NCBI GenBank assembly: GCA_019359045.1
Contig: JAHHIA010000005.1
Location: 372,001 to 436,000 of the forward strand
Length of the DNA: 64,000 nucleotides
Reading direction: 5' to 3'
Origin: Scytolyngbya sp. HA4215-MV1
GTDB taxonomy: Bacteria > Cyanobacteriota > Cyanobacteriia > Leptolyngbyales > Leptolyngbyaceae
Shown: one piece after another, positions 17,058-26,177 of the stretch
Layout: every line of letters begins with the position of its first letter
Numbering within the stretch: position 1 is the stretch's first letter
Translations under genes and position numbers: made by a program
The notes under the pieces: generated by a model
The model's input: the letters and a program-made list of their open reading frames with translations, nothing else
Told to the model about the DNA's origin: nothing
Database searches by the model: none

Positions 17058-18461
17058 TCAAGGATTGGTTGCCTCGATCGCTGCCAGAGGAATGCCCGTC
17101 GCCCCTACAGTGCCTCCTAACTTGGCATGAAAAAGCCCTCCCAGTTGACACAGGAACGCATCTTGCCACGCCGGTGCCATGAAGGTGATGCCGGTGGGTA
17201 AGCCGTTGGTTTGAAAGCCACTAGGAACGGCGATCGCGCTTAAATCCAGCAGGTTAACAAAGTTGGTGTATAGTCCCAGATTGCGATTGAGAACAAAGGG
17301 TTCGGCTTGCACTTCAGCCAGCGTGTAAATGGTGCCTGTGGTCGGCAAAGCCAGGATATCGATCTCAGCCCATTGCTGCTCTGCCTGACGTTTTAACGCC
17401 ATCAGCCGATAGAAATCTTGAAACACGGTAATGGCATCCATTTGGTTGCCCCCCAGAATAATTTGTTGTACCACCGGATCGATACTGGGGTGATCCTGCT
17501 CCAAAAACTGTCCCACTGCAGCTGTGCGTTCTGCCACCCATGACCCCTCGTACAACATGCGCGCTGTTTGGGCAAAGGGTTTGAAGTCGATCTCAATGAT
17601 CTCCCCTCCCATTGCTACCCATTGCGCCAATGCTGCCTGATAGTTTTTCTCGGCATCCACATTGCCAAAGAAGTCGAGATCGGCTCGATCGGGCACGCCA
17701 ATTCGCAAAGACTGTATCTCTGGAACTGGCACCGAGGACAGGATTCGCGAGAATGGATCTTCAGGATCAAACCCGCCTGCCACGTGCAAAACTCTTGCGG
17801 CATCGGCGCAGGTGAGAGCAAAAATCGAGACGCAATCGAGGCTCCGCACCGCAGGTACCACCCCCTGAGTGCTGAGGTAGCCTTTGGTCGGCTTCAACCC
17901 GACAATATTTGTGAAGGCGGCGGGAACCCGACCCGACCCCGCCGTATCGGTGCCTAGGGCAAAGCTGACTAATCCGGCGGCAACCGCTGCCCCCGATCCG
18001 GCACTCGATCCACCGGGAATGTAGGTGGGATCAAAGGGATTACGACAGACGCCATAGGGCGATCGCGTGCCCACCAGTCCTGTGGCAAACTGATCCAGAT
18101 TGGTTTTGCCGATGGGAATTGCCCCTGCGGCACAGAGCTTTTCTACCACTGTTGCCGATCGGGCTGGCACATAGGCAAATTCAGGACAGGCAGCTGTGGT
18201 GGGCACCCCCGCCCAGTCGATATTATCCTTCACCGCAAACGGAATACCATAAAGTGGCAACCCTGCCGGCTCTTGCTCCTGCAAAGCCTTTGCCCGTGCC
18301 AACGTCTCCGCTAACGGAGCCAAATAAATCCAAATCGCCGGATCCGCATAGCGCTCAATTCGCTCATACACCTGAGCCACGATCGCCGCCGGTGTAGTTT
18401 CCCCATTGCGGTAAGCTCGCAACAGCGATCGCACATCTAAACTCTCCCCATTCATTCCCAT
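17058..18461 (-). CDS. atzF: Allophanate hydrolase, amidase subunit
   Basis: An amidase-signature enzyme of about 467 residues that hydrolyses allophanate, releasing ammonia. The Ser-cisSer-Lys triad is visible: Lys78 in GIPFAVKDN, Ser152 in PGGSSAGSG and Ser176 in GTDTAGSGRVPA. The spacing (74 and 98 residues) matches what I recall for AtzF (Lys91, Ser165, Ser189). The C-terminal domain is missing here and encoded separately at 16343-16753. I prefer the ATG at 18461; the frame opens at a GTG at 18476 that overlaps the birA stop, and an ATG at 18455 is also possible. It lies directly behind birA, implying co-transcription. A generic amidase or GatA is less likely given the neighbours. Confidence 0.88.
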   Translation of the reverse strand: MGMNGESLDVRSLLRAYRNGETTPAAIVAQVYERIERYADPAIWIYLAPLAETLARAKALQEQEPAGLPLYGIPFAVKDNIDWAGVPTTAACPEFAYVPARSATVVEKLCAAGAIPIGKTNLDQFATGLVGTRSPYGVCRNPFDPTYIPGGSSAGSGAAVAAGLVSFALGTDTAGSGRVPAAFTNIVGLKPTKGYLSTQGVVPAVRSLDCVSIFALTCADAARVLHVAGGFDPEDPFSRILSSVPVPEIQSLRIGVPDRADLDFFGNVDAEKNYQAALAQWVAMGGEIIEIDFKPFAQTARMLYEGSWVAERTAAVGQFLEQDHPSIDPVVQQIILGGNQMDAITVFQDFYRLMALKRQAEQQWAEIDILALPTTGTIYTLAEVQAEPFVLNRNLGLYTNFVNLLDLSAIAVPSGFQTNGLPTGITFMAPAWQDAFLCQLGGLFHAKLGGTVGATGIPLAAIEATNP

Positions 18462-18472
18462 TCCATCCCCCT

Positions 18473-19369
18473 TCACTCCTTTACCTCATCACCCCAATCC
18501 ACTACCCGTCCCGACACAAACGCCTTTACCCCTCCTTCCGGTAATTCCACTAACAACCGCCCCATGCCATCGATCCCAGCCCCCTGTCCCATCAATGATT
18601 CTTCTGCCAGTGAGACTGTCAAGGGACGGTTTCGCAAAAAATCGCGATCGTGCAACTCCGACAGAAAAGGAGTTAATCCAGCTTCAGCGGGATCAATTGT
18701 CCGCAACACGTCGGTCATTTGCAATAGCGAATCGCGCAATTGCGCCAGCAATTCCCATTCAGTTGGAATCACCGGAGCAAGCTGGTGCAAACTGATGGCG
18801 TGACCAATTTGTGCCGAACTTAAGCCCACCTGGGCAAAGTCCACGCAGCGATTGAGACCAATCCCCACTACTACGCGCGTGGCTGTAGACTGGCTCCCCG
18901 ATGTCGCTTCACACAAAATGCCTGCCAGTTTGTGTTCCTTGGCAAACACATCGTTTGCCCACTTGAGTTGCAGTGAGTTGGTTAGGTCAGGCACCCGCGC
19001 TTCCACTGCCCGGATGACCGCTAACCCTGCTACTAAACTCAGTCCAGACAGTTGATGCGGCAGCAAATGATCCAGCACCAGACTGGTGGTCAACACACCC
19101 GCTGGAGAGTGCCAGGTGCGCCCATGTTGCCCGCGCCCTGCGGTTTGGCGACGGGTAAATACGACATCGCCATGCTGCAACTCGGTTGCATGGTCGATCG
19201 CCCAACGATTGGTACTGGGACATTCCTCCAGCCAATGCAACCAATCAGGTAAAGGTGAAACCTCATCATTCACGGAAGAATAAGAAACCGAAGAAAAGGG
19301 ATGCACAGAAATGAACTGAAAATAATTGTGAGCACTCAAATGGATAAGGATGGTGGAATTCAATAACAT
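18473..19369 (-). CDS. birA: Biotin-protein ligase (no DNA-binding domain)
   Basis: Attaches biotin to carrier-protein lysines through biotinyl-AMP. The 298-residue protein has STNRWA, the biotin/ATP loop GRGQHGRTW, LKWANDV and KLAGILCE, all diagnostic. There is no N-terminal helix-turn-helix, so it is a class I ligase, not a repressor. The first 40 residues are unlike the family and the true start may be internal; I use the ATG at 19369 rather than the upstream TTG. It is divergent from the guanidine operon, whose carboxylase carries a biotin lysine, and its stop abuts the amidase gene. Confidence 0.9.
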   Translation of the reverse strand: MLLNSTILIHLSAHNYFQFISVHPFSSVSYSSVNDEVSPLPDWLHWLEECPSTNRWAIDHATELQHGDVVFTRRQTAGRGQHGRTWHSPAGVLTTSLVLDHLLPHQLSGLSLVAGLAVIRAVEARVPDLTNSLQLKWANDVFAKEHKLAGILCEATSGSQSTATRVVVGIGLNRCVDFAQVGLSSAQIGHAISLHQLAPVIPTEWELLAQLRDSLLQMTDVLRTIDPAEAGLTPFLSELHDRDFLRNRPLTVSLAEESLMGQGAGIDGMGRLLVELPEGGVKAFVSGRVVDWGDEVKE

Positions 19370-19671
19370 CGGCAATTTTCTAATCGTCAGGGCTGCGCAT
19401 ACCCTACGGGAAGCAAGCTATGGGCTAACAACTTGGCGATAAGCAAACAGTGGCAGGCCGAATGCGAAGCTCCTACAACCAAATTAGCGGTTTGATTGTG
19501 TTCCCGACCCTAAAGGAAATCGCCGATAATCCGAACCTCAGAATTCAATTGCTCTACACATCGATGGCCTTTAAATAGTTAAATTTATCTAGTGGTATAA
19601 TTTATGCTGCGTCAGCCAATTTTCTAATGGTATAGGAGTCTTTACCAAAATCGATCTGAATTTCAAAAATG

Positions 19672-19712
19672 GTAGTCAGGGATACGCTTCTGTCTCACTC
19701 CTGTGATAGGGT
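19672..19712 (+). promoter_or_regulatory. NtcA-type promoter of the guanidine operon
   Basis: GTA at 19672-19674 and TAC at 19683-19685 are separated by exactly eight bases, giving the NtcA consensus GTAN8TAC. After 21 bases comes TAGGGT (19707-19712), which fits the TAN3T -10 box. This matches the canonical class II NtcA-activated promoter layout (GTAN8TAC-N20-24-TAN3T). Transcription would begin near 19719 and run through the riboswitch. A TATAAT at 19596 could mark a second, upstream promoter. Confidence 0.65.
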
Positions 19713-19781
19713 AAGTAGAAGTTTATCGACTAAGGCATCGCGAAGAGATTCATTTAGCCTAGAAAAGTTTGATCAGGATTT

Positions 19782-19975
19782 GCTTCTAGGGTTCCGATTT
19801 GGCTTATGGGTCATATGTCTGGTCCGAGAGAAGCACTCGCACTTAACTTCGATTAATTTGGCTCGATTAAGCGAACTGAATTGATTGACTAGTCACAGAG
19901 CGAGCACACGGCGGGAGAAAAGCCCGGGAGAGCCACACAGTCTTGTACAACTGTTGGTCATTCCTGGGCTTTTCT
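19782..19975 (+). promoter_or_regulatory. Guanidine-I (ykkC) riboswitch
   Basis: The conserved ykkC/guanidine-I blocks appear in order: CTAGGGTTCCG (19786-19796), CTGGTCCGAGAG (19819-19830) and ACACGGCGGGAGAAAAGCCC (from 19906) followed by GGGAGA. P1 is formed by GCTTCT (19782-19787) and AGAAGC (19829-19834). A second helix base is CTCGC (19836-19840) with GCGAG (19900-19904). The class senses free guanidine and commonly controls guanidine carboxylases and exporters. It ends about 75 bases before the first gene of the operon, whose products use guanidine. Confidence 0.95.
19916..19975 (+). terminator. Riboswitch-controlled terminator
   Basis: AGAAAAGCCCGGGA (19916-19929), which belongs to the 3' conserved part of the aptamer, can pair with TCCTGGGCTTTTCT (19962-19975) to form a 14-bp stem with one G-U pair. 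The 3' arm is T-rich. Ligand-bound aptamer would hold the 5' arm and prevent this hairpin, so guanidine should switch transcription on. Confidence 0.8.
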
Positions 19976-20050
19976 GTTGGAATCAATGAGTTCTTCCGCT
20001 GCTTTAGCACTGAGACAAATTATGCAAGTCAAAGAACTTGAGGAGGATTT

Positions 20051-20809
20051 ATGGTGCAAGCATCGGTTTTGCCAGAGACGAGCGCGATCGACCCCAACCT
20101 GATTTTGTTGGATGAAAAGCTACCCGGTGGGGCATACTGGCATAGCGTGATCAAGCGAGGCAATACCTTACGGATCACTGATTTAGAAGGCTCTCAGGGC
20201 GTTTCCTTGATTTGCTACAACGCCGATAGCCCGATCGAACGACTCAATGTTGCCGACACTGCCAAAATCCAATTCAATGCGTTTTTGCAAAAAGGCAAGG
20301 TCATGTATTCCGACATGGGACGTATCCTATTTTCTATTACCGAAGACACATCTGGATATCATGACTTGATCTGCGGCTGTAGCAATGCTGCCAGCAACGC
20401 TGCCAAATATGGCGTGGGACCTTATAACAAATATGGGGAAAGCGACTACAACAATTCGCGCAATAACTTTCTTAAAGCGCTGGGTAAACGGGGTTTAACT
20501 CGTAAAGACTTGATGCCCAACATTAACTTGTTCAGCCGCGTAGCTGTGCGGCCCAATGGCGATCTGTCCTACGTTGCGGGCTGCGAGAAGCCGGGTAGTT
20601 TTGTGGATCTGCGGGCTGAGATGAATGTGCTGGTGGTCGTTTCCAATTGCCCCCATGTGTTACATCCTGACACGGTTTACAAACCCAAGCCGATTCAATT
20701 GACAATTTGGCGATCGCCTGCTCCGGCTGCTGACGATCTCTGTCGCACTGCTAACGAAGAAGTGATACGCGGATTCATCAACACCGATGCGTTATTCGCT
20801 CAAGTGTAA
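20051..20809 (+). CDS. Urea carboxylase-associated protein 1 (carboxyguanidine deiminase subunit)
   Basis: A 252-residue DUF1989-family protein, the UAAP1 type that accompanies urea/guanidine carboxylases. Family literature identifies the UAAP1/UAAP2 pair as the two-subunit carboxyguanidine deiminase CgdAB, which converts carboxyguanidine to allophanate and ammonia. Visible features are PGGAYWHSVIKRG, RITDLEGSQGVSLICYNA and HDLICGCS with His104, Cys108 and Cys110, candidate metal or catalytic residues. A GAGGAGG lies just upstream of the ATG. First gene after the guanidine riboswitch; the next begins 35 bases later. I do not assign which of CgdA or CgdB this is. Confidence 0.9.
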   Translation: MVQASVLPETSAIDPNLILLDEKLPGGAYWHSVIKRGNTLRITDLEGSQGVSLICYNADSPIERLNVADTAKIQFNAFLQKGKVMYSDMGRILFSITEDTSGYHDLICGCSNAASNAAKYGVGPYNKYGESDYNNSRNNFLKALGKRGLTRKDLMPNINLFSRVAVRPNGDLSYVAGCEKPGSFVDLRAEMNVLVVVSNCPHVLHPDTVYKPKPIQLTIWRSPAPAADDLCRTANEEVIRGFINTDALFAQV

Positions 20810-20844
20810 TCGTCAGAACAATTCCCAAATTTAAGGATAAAACC

Positions 20845-21483
20845 ATGGTCACTCACTTATCGATCGAACGTGATCCCGCTATTGCAATCTATGACGAAGA
20901 ACTCGCTGCCCGTCAACCCTGGTCACGGGTGATCAAAAAGGGACAAGTCTTGCGGATTATTGATCTGCTGGCGAATCAAGCCGTGGATACTTTGATTTAC
21001 AACGCTCATGATTCCTCTGAACGCTACAGCGCCCCCGATACAGTAGTACGGCAGGGCAATATTTTCATCACTACGGGCACGCAACTCATTTCCAACGAAG
21101 GCAACGTGATGATGACCGTGGTTCATGACGATTGTGGCAAGCACGATACGCTGGGCGGTGCGTGCAGCATGGAAAGCAACTCGGTGCGCTATGGCTTACA
21201 CAAAAAACATCTCCATGCCTGTGTGGAAAATTACTTGCTGGAGTTGAGTCAGTATGAAATGAACAAGCGCGATTTGGTCAGCAATATCAACTTCTACATG
21301 AATGTGCCGGTCAGTGAAGACGGCACGTTGGAAATTGTGGATGGCATTTCCGAAGCCGGAAAAATGGTGGATTTGCGAGCAGAAATGGATGTGATGGTAT
21401 TGATTTCCAATTGTCCCCAAATCAATAACCCATGTAATGCGTATAATCCGACGCCGGTGCGGTTGATTGTCTGGAATGAGTAA
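20845..21483 (+). CDS. Urea carboxylase-associated protein 2 (carboxyguanidine deiminase subunit)
   Basis: A 212-residue DUF1989-family protein of the UAAP2 type, paralogous to the preceding gene (shared [17 protein letters not shown], the HDTLGGACS region and [19 protein letters not shown]). The upstream protein has HDLICGCS at the place where this one has HDTLGGACS, so one cysteine differs between the subunits, in keeping with a heteromer of unequal partners. It should act with UAAP1 on carboxyguanidine. The carboxylase gene starts four bases after its stop, or overlaps it if an earlier ATG is used, indicating translational coupling. Confidence 0.9.
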   Translation: MVTHLSIERDPAIAIYDEELAARQPWSRVIKKGQVLRIIDLLANQAVDTLIYNAHDSSERYSAPDTVVRQGNIFITTGTQLISNEGNVMMTVVHDDCGKHDTLGGACSMESNSVRYGLHKKHLHACVENYLLELSQYEMNKRDLVSNINFYMNVPVSEDGTLEIVDGISEAGKMVDLRAEMDVMVLISNCPQINNPCNAYNPTPVRLIVWNE

Positions 21484-21487
21484 ACGT

Positions 21488-24400
21488 ATGTTCCGTAAAG
21501 TTCTCATTGCCAATCGGGGTGAAATTGCTTGCCGAGTGATTCGGACGCTCGATCGTCTGGGCATTGCTTCGGTTGCTGTTTATTCAGATGCAGATGCCCA
21601 TGCTCAGCATGTATCGATGGCGACGGAAGCGGTGTGGATTGGGGCGGCACCTGTAGCGGAGAGCTACTTGCGCTACGATCGCATCCTGGAAGTTGCACAA
21701 ACGACAGGAGCGCAGGCAATTCATCCCGGTTATGGCTTTTTGAGTGAGAACATTGAGTTTGCGATCGCGTGTGAAGCCGCTGGGATTGTCTTTATTGGTC
21801 CAACCCCGCAGCAAATTCGCGCGTTTGGCTTGAAACACACCGCGCGTGAATTGGCAGCACAAAACCAGGTGCCGCTGGTGCCTGGGAGCGGATTACTAGA
21901 GAGTCTGGAAGCAGCTCAGATTGCTGCCGCTACGATCGGCTATCCTGTAATGCTGAAAAGTACGGCGGGGGGTGGGGGCATTGGGATGCAGGTGTGTACC
22001 AGCGAGGTAGATCTGGTCGATGCCTTTGAGAAAGTACAACGGCTAAGTCAAACCAACTTCAAACAAGGGGGACTATTTTTAGAGAAATATATTCAAACGG
22101 CACGACACATTGAAGTCCAAATCTTTGGCGATGGTGAGGGACATGTGATTGCCCTGAGCGAACGAGATTGTTCTACACAACGACGCAATCAAAAAGTCAT
22201 TGAGGAGACCCCTGCACCGGGTATCAGCCCTGCCCTGCGACAGCAACTTTCAGAAGATGCGGTGCGATTAGCACAGGCAGTCAACTATCGATCGGCGGGA
22301 ACGGTTGAATTTGTCTTCGATGTTGCCACCCAGCAGATTTACTTTCTCGAAGTCAATACCCGCCTTCAGGTGGAGCATGGTGTGACAGAAAAAGTCTGTG
22401 GAATTGACTTGGTAGAGTGGATGGTGCGTCTGGCAGCTGGGGATTCTGCCTTTTTGCAGAATTATCAACATCAACCGCAAGGGCACTCTATTCAGGTGAG
22501 AATTTATGCTGAAGATGCTCACAAAAATTTTCAGCCCAGTGCGGGGCTGTTGAGTGAGGTGCGCTTTCCTGAAACCGTGCGCTGTGATGCCTGGATCGAA
22601 GCCGGAACCGAAGTCACCCCCTATTACGATCCGCTATTGGCAAAGGTGATTGTCTATGGAGAAAATCGGCAGGCTGCGATCGCCCAACTCCAGTCCGCTC
22701 TCCAGGCATCCGAAATTGCGGGCATTGAAACCAATTTGGACTATTTGCGCCAAGCGATCGCCCGTCCCAAATTCATCCAGGGAATCGTCAGCACTCGCGA
22801 TCTCAACGCTTTTGTTTACCAACCGCGCACGATCGATGTACTCGACGCAGGCACCTATACCACGATTCAGGACTATCCCGGACGAATAGGCTATTGGGAT
22901 GTGGGCGTGCCACCCTCCGGTCCCATGGATCACCTGGCGTTTCGGTTGGCAAACCGGATTTTGGGCAACCCCGAATCTGCGGCAGGACTCGAATGTACGG
23001 TGATGGGTCCTAGTTTACGCTTCAACTGCGATACGGTAATTTGTCTCACCGGGGCAGCCATGAAAGCCACGCTGAACGGGCAACCGATTCCCTATTGGAC
23101 TGCCATTCCCGTCAGCGCTGGCAGCACCCTCAAACTCAAAACGATTCAAGGACACGGCTATCGTACCTATATCGCCATCCAGCATGGTTTTGATGTGCCA
23201 GAGTACCTGGGCAGCAAAGCCACGTTTACGTTGGGACAGTTTGGCGGACATGCGGGACGAACCTTACGCGCAGGTGACGTGTTGCGGTTGGAGCTGGGCA
23301 GCGTCAAAGCAGCAGAGCAACCTTCTCCCCTTCCCCCCTCCCTCATGCCCCAATACACCAACGAATGGGAAATCGGTGTGCTCTACGGTCCTCATGGCGC
23401 GCCCGATTTCTTCACCGAAGCCGATATTGAGATGTTCTTCTCAACCCGTTGGACAATTCACCACAACTCAGCCCGAACAGGGATTCGGCTGGTGGGTCCC
23501 AAACCGCATTGGGCAAGGACAGATGGCGGGGAAGCTGGCTTGCATCCCTCTAATATTCACGACAATGCCTATGCGATTGGCACGATCGACTTCACAGGCG
23601 ACATGCCAATCATCCTGGCGCACGATGGACCCAGCTTAGGCGGATTTGTCTGTCCCGCCACGATCGTCCAGGCAGAACTCTGGAAAATTGGACAACTGAA
23701 ACCCGGGGACACTGTTCGCTTTCATTGTCTGACCGCAGAAGTTGCCCGCCAGCTTGAATTGGAGCAAGATCATCAGGTTGCAGCGCTGAGACATGAAGCA
23801 GTAGAAACCCCATCCCTTCATCCCTCCATCCCCCCATCTCCCCTCATCTCTTCTCCCATCCTGCATCAATTCACCACCACACCTAGTCAAATCGCCGTGA
23901 CCTATCGCCAGGCAGGAGATCGCTACCTATTGGTAGAATACGGTCCCCTAGTGTTGGATTTGAATCTGCGATTCTGTGTGCATGGGTTGATGACTTGGCT
24001 CCAAGCTAACCCTATAACGGGCATCATTGACCTGACACCGGGGATTCGATCGCTGCAAATTCATTACGACAATCGGGTATTGCCAGCGCAAGCGTTGCTC
24101 AACACACTCGTTGCAGCGGAAGCTGAACTACCGGACATTGAGGATCTGGAGATTCCAACTCGAATTGTTCATTTGCCACTTTCTTGGGATGATGCCTCGA
24201 CCCAATTGGCGATCGAGAAGTATATGCAATCGGTGCGATCGGATGCGCCCTGGTGTCCCAGTAATATTGAATTCATACGTCGGATTAATGGACTGGATAG
24301 TATTGAGCAGGTGCGTGACGTCGTATTCAATGCCAGTTATTTAGTCATGGGATTGGGGGATGTCTATTTGGGGGCACCCGTGGCGACGCCGCTTGATCCT

Positions 24401-25111
24401 CGGCATCGCTTAGTCACGACTAAATATAATCCCGCCCGTACCTGGACTCCTGAAAATGCGGTTGGAATTGGTGGGGCTTATCTGTGTATTTATGGCATGG
24501 AAGGACCGGGAGGCTATCAGTTTGTGGGACGGACGGTTCCCGTATGGAATCGCTATAAACAAACCGAGGATTTTACGCAACCCTGGTTGTTGCGCTTTTT
24601 TGACCAAATTCGCTTCTTTCCGGTAACCCCCGATGAATTGCTACGCTATCGGGAAGCGGTGATTCAGGGCAAGGTGAAGCTGGAGATTCGAGAAGAAACG
24701 TTTAGTTTGCGGCAATATCATGAGTTGTTGCAGACGAATGCAGACGAAATTGCTGTGTTCAAAGCCAAACAGCAAGCTGCGTTTGCCATAGAACGCGATC
24801 GCTGGGTTGCAGCAGGAGAGTTTGCCCGTCAAGAGGTTTTGGAAGAGATTGAAGTGCCGGAAGTGCCGGAAGTGACTTTACCGGAACAATCTGAAGCGAT
24901 CGTGGCTCATGTGTCTGCTAATGTCTGGCAAGTGTTGGTGCAACCGGGCGATCGGGTGGCAGAGGGCGATCGGCTGCTGATTCTGGAAGCGATGAAAATG
25001 GAAATTGCGGTGTTTGCAGAAGGCGCAGGTACGATGACAGCGGTGTTCTGTCAACCCGGGCAAACGGTGACGGCAGGGCAATGGTTGGCGGCAATTCAGA
25101 GAGAGAGATGA
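21488..25111 (+). CDS. Biotin-dependent urea/guanidine carboxylase
   Basis: A 1,207-residue enzyme that carboxylates urea or, in operons with UAAP1/2, guanidine. Domains in order: biotin carboxylase (1-about 450; [41 protein letters not shown]), an AHS2/KipA-like carboxyltransferase half (about 455-770; [20 protein letters not shown]), a Pro/Ser-rich linker (about 778-800), an AHS1/KipI-like half (about 805-1040), a helical region, and a C-terminal biotin carrier with LEAMKMEI, biotin on Lys1170. The ATG at 21488 gives the family N-terminus; ATG 21476 overlaps the previous stop. Substrate preference for guanidine is inferred from the riboswitch. Confidence 0.93.
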   Translation: MFRKVLIANRGEIACRVIRTLDRLGIASVAVYSDADAHAQHVSMATEAVWIGAAPVAESYLRYDRILEVAQTTGAQAIHPGYGFLSENIEFAIACEAAGIVFIGPTPQQIRAFGLKHTARELAAQNQVPLVPGSGLLESLEAAQIAAATIGYPVMLKSTAGGGGIGMQVCTSEVDLVDAFEKVQRLSQTNFKQGGLFLEKYIQTARHIEVQIFGDGEGHVIALSERDCSTQRRNQKVIEETPAPGISPALRQQLSEDAVRLAQAVNYRSAGTVEFVFDVATQQIYFLEVNTRLQVEHGVTEKVCGIDLVEWMVRLAAGDSAFLQNYQHQPQGHSIQVRIYAEDAHKNFQPSAGLLSEVRFPETVRCDAWIEAGTEVTPYYDPLLAKVIVYGENRQAAIAQLQSALQASEIAGIETNLDYLRQAIARPKFIQGIVSTRDLNAFVYQPRTIDVLDAGTYTTIQDYPGRIGYWDVGVPPSGPMDHLAFRLANRILGNPESAAGLECTVMGPSLRFNCDTVICLTGAAMKATLNGQPIPYWTAIPVSAGSTLKLKTIQGHGYRTYIAIQHGFDVPEYLGSKATFTLGQFGGHAGRTLRAGDVLRLELGSVKAAEQPSPLPPSLMPQYTNEWEIGVLYGPHGAPDFFTEADIEMFFSTRWTIHHNSARTGIRLVGPKPHWARTDGGEAGLHPSNIHDNAYAIGTIDFTGDMPIILAHDGPSLGGFVCPATIVQAELWKIGQLKPGDTVRFHCLTAEVARQLELEQDHQVAALRHEAVETPSLHPSIPPSPLISSPILHQFTTTPSQIAVTYRQAGDRYLLVEYGPLVLDLNLRFCVHGLMTWLQANPITGIIDLTPGIRSLQIHYDNRVLPAQALLNTLVAAEAELPDIEDLEIPTRIVHLPLSWDDASTQLAIEKYMQSVRSDAPWCPSNIEFIRRINGLDSIEQVRDVVFNASYLVMGLGDVYLGAPVATPLDPRHRLVTTKYNPARTWTPENAVGIGGAYLCIYGMEGPGGYQFVGRTVPVWNRYKQTEDFTQPWLLRFFDQIRFFPVTPDELLRYREAVIQGKVKLEIREETFSLRQYHELLQTNADEIAVFKAKQQAAFAIERDRWVAAGEFARQEVLEEIEVPEVPEVTLPEQSEAIVAHVSANVWQVLVQPGDRVAEGDRLLILEAMKMEIAVFAEGAGTMTAVFCQPGQTVTAGQWLAAIQRER

Positions 25112-25190
25112 AGGGGTGAAGGGGGCTGCTGAGGACGGTTTTAAGCGCGATGAGATATATTCAACTTCTTGACGCAGGAAGCCTCAGGGG

Positions 25191-25220
25191 TTGACAAATT
25201 CCCTGTAAAATCCAAATCAT
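25191..25220 (+). promoter_or_regulatory. Possible sigma-70 promoter of cobK
   Basis: TTGACA (25191-25196) is a perfect -35 box; AATCAT (25215-25220) 18 bases later is a weak -10 (four of six). It lies 22 bases before the GTG start of cobK, which would give a very short leader. The match may be chance. Confidence 0.3.
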
Positions 25221-25242
25221 CCATCTACAATCCAATAGAGTA

Positions 25243-25986
25243 GTGAAACGAGTGTTGATTTTGGGGGGAACGGGGGATGCAGTGGCGTTAGCAGCGAGAA
25301 CTGCTGCAATTCCAGAGATTGAGGTGATTACTTCTCTGGCAGGGCGCACTCGTCAACCGCTGGTTTCATCTCAAAATACGCGCATTGGCGGATTTGGTGG
25401 GGTTGCTGGACTGGTGGAATACTTGCGGGACCAGCAGATCGATCGGGTGATTGATGCGACCCATCCCTTTGCCGCGAAAATTTCGTTCAATGCGGCGGCG
25501 GCCGCACTAGAGGTGGGAATTCCGCACCTGATGGTGATCCGTCCGGCGTGGCAACCTATCCCAGGCGATCGCTGGATCGAGGTCGAAAGTAACGCAGCGG
25601 CAGCTACTCGCTTGCCCAACCTTGCCCAGCGCATTTTCCTAACGATCGGGCGACAGGAATTGTCCACTTTTGCCTATCTTCGGGACCTCTGGTTTCTGAT
25701 GCGGATGATCGATCCGCCCCAACCTGATGTCCCTGTGCCACCTGGCAAACTCTTACTGGAACGGGGACCTTTTTCCCTCGACCAAGAGCGATCGTTGCTG
25801 CACCAGTACCAGATTGAGGCGATCGTCAGCAAAAACAGTGGCGGCGATGCCACCTACGCCAAAATCATCGCCGCTCGTGAGTTGGGATTGCCTGTGATCA
25901 TGGTGCAACGTCCCGCCATGCCCCCAGGCGAGCAAGTGAATACGCTAGAGGCTGCCCTGGCTTGGATTGAACAGATAGGGTCGTAG
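25243..25986 (+). CDS. cobK: Precorrin-6A/cobalt-precorrin-6A reductase
   Basis: NAD(P)H-dependent reductase of the corrin ring in cobalamin synthesis. The 247-residue protein shows VLILGGTGDAVALA (nucleotide-binding turn), VIDATHPFAAKIS, which is the family signature, LTIGRQELSTF and SKNSGGDATYAKI. It begins with GTG. The gene lies 131 bases behind the carboxylase and could be read through from that operon, or have its own promoter. With cbiD at 13.8 kb it is the second corrin gene flanking the guanidine locus; no others of the pathway are in the window. Confidence 0.92.
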   Translation: MKRVLILGGTGDAVALAARTAAIPEIEVITSLAGRTRQPLVSSQNTRIGGFGGVAGLVEYLRDQQIDRVIDATHPFAAKISFNAAAAALEVGIPHLMVIRPAWQPIPGDRWIEVESNAAAATRLPNLAQRIFLTIGRQELSTFAYLRDLWFLMRMIDPPQPDVPVPPGKLLLERGPFSLDQERSLLHQYQIEAIVSKNSGGDATYAKIIAARELGLPVIMVQRPAMPPGEQVNTLEAALAWIEQIGS

Positions 25987-26177
25987 GGCACCGACTTTCT
26001 TACTCTCCGCGTCCCTACGTCCTCCTTTCTCCCAGACAGTCTCGACACCGCCTCTTAATCAGTGATACATTAGTACTATTCGTCACACCTAAATATCCAA
26101 TACGGATGACGTTGACAGAAGCGCAGAGTTATCAAAGCTTTGGGAGTTCTCCCCAAAAAGATGGAGTTGGAGTGGTT

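Noticed and set aside
16343-18461. Allophanate hydrolase parts as one gene broken by a frameshift
   Set aside because: The two parts are 304 bases apart with several stops and a palindrome between them, so a single sequencing error or frameshift cannot join them.
17058-18461. Glutamyl-tRNA amidotransferase subunit A
   Set aside because: The triad spacing and the separate C-terminal allophanate hydrolase domain downstream favour AtzF; no GatB or GatC is nearby.
19669-19884. A 71-codon plus-strand frame upstream of the guanidine operon
   Set aside because: It starts at the NtcA box and runs through the conserved blocks of the riboswitch aptamer; the RNA conservation explains the sequence and the peptide resembles nothing.
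21488-25111. Acetyl-CoA or pyruvate carboxylase
   Set aside because: The biotin carboxylase is followed by KipA/KipI-like AHS2 and AHS1 domains, which are specific to the urea/guanidine carboxylase type.
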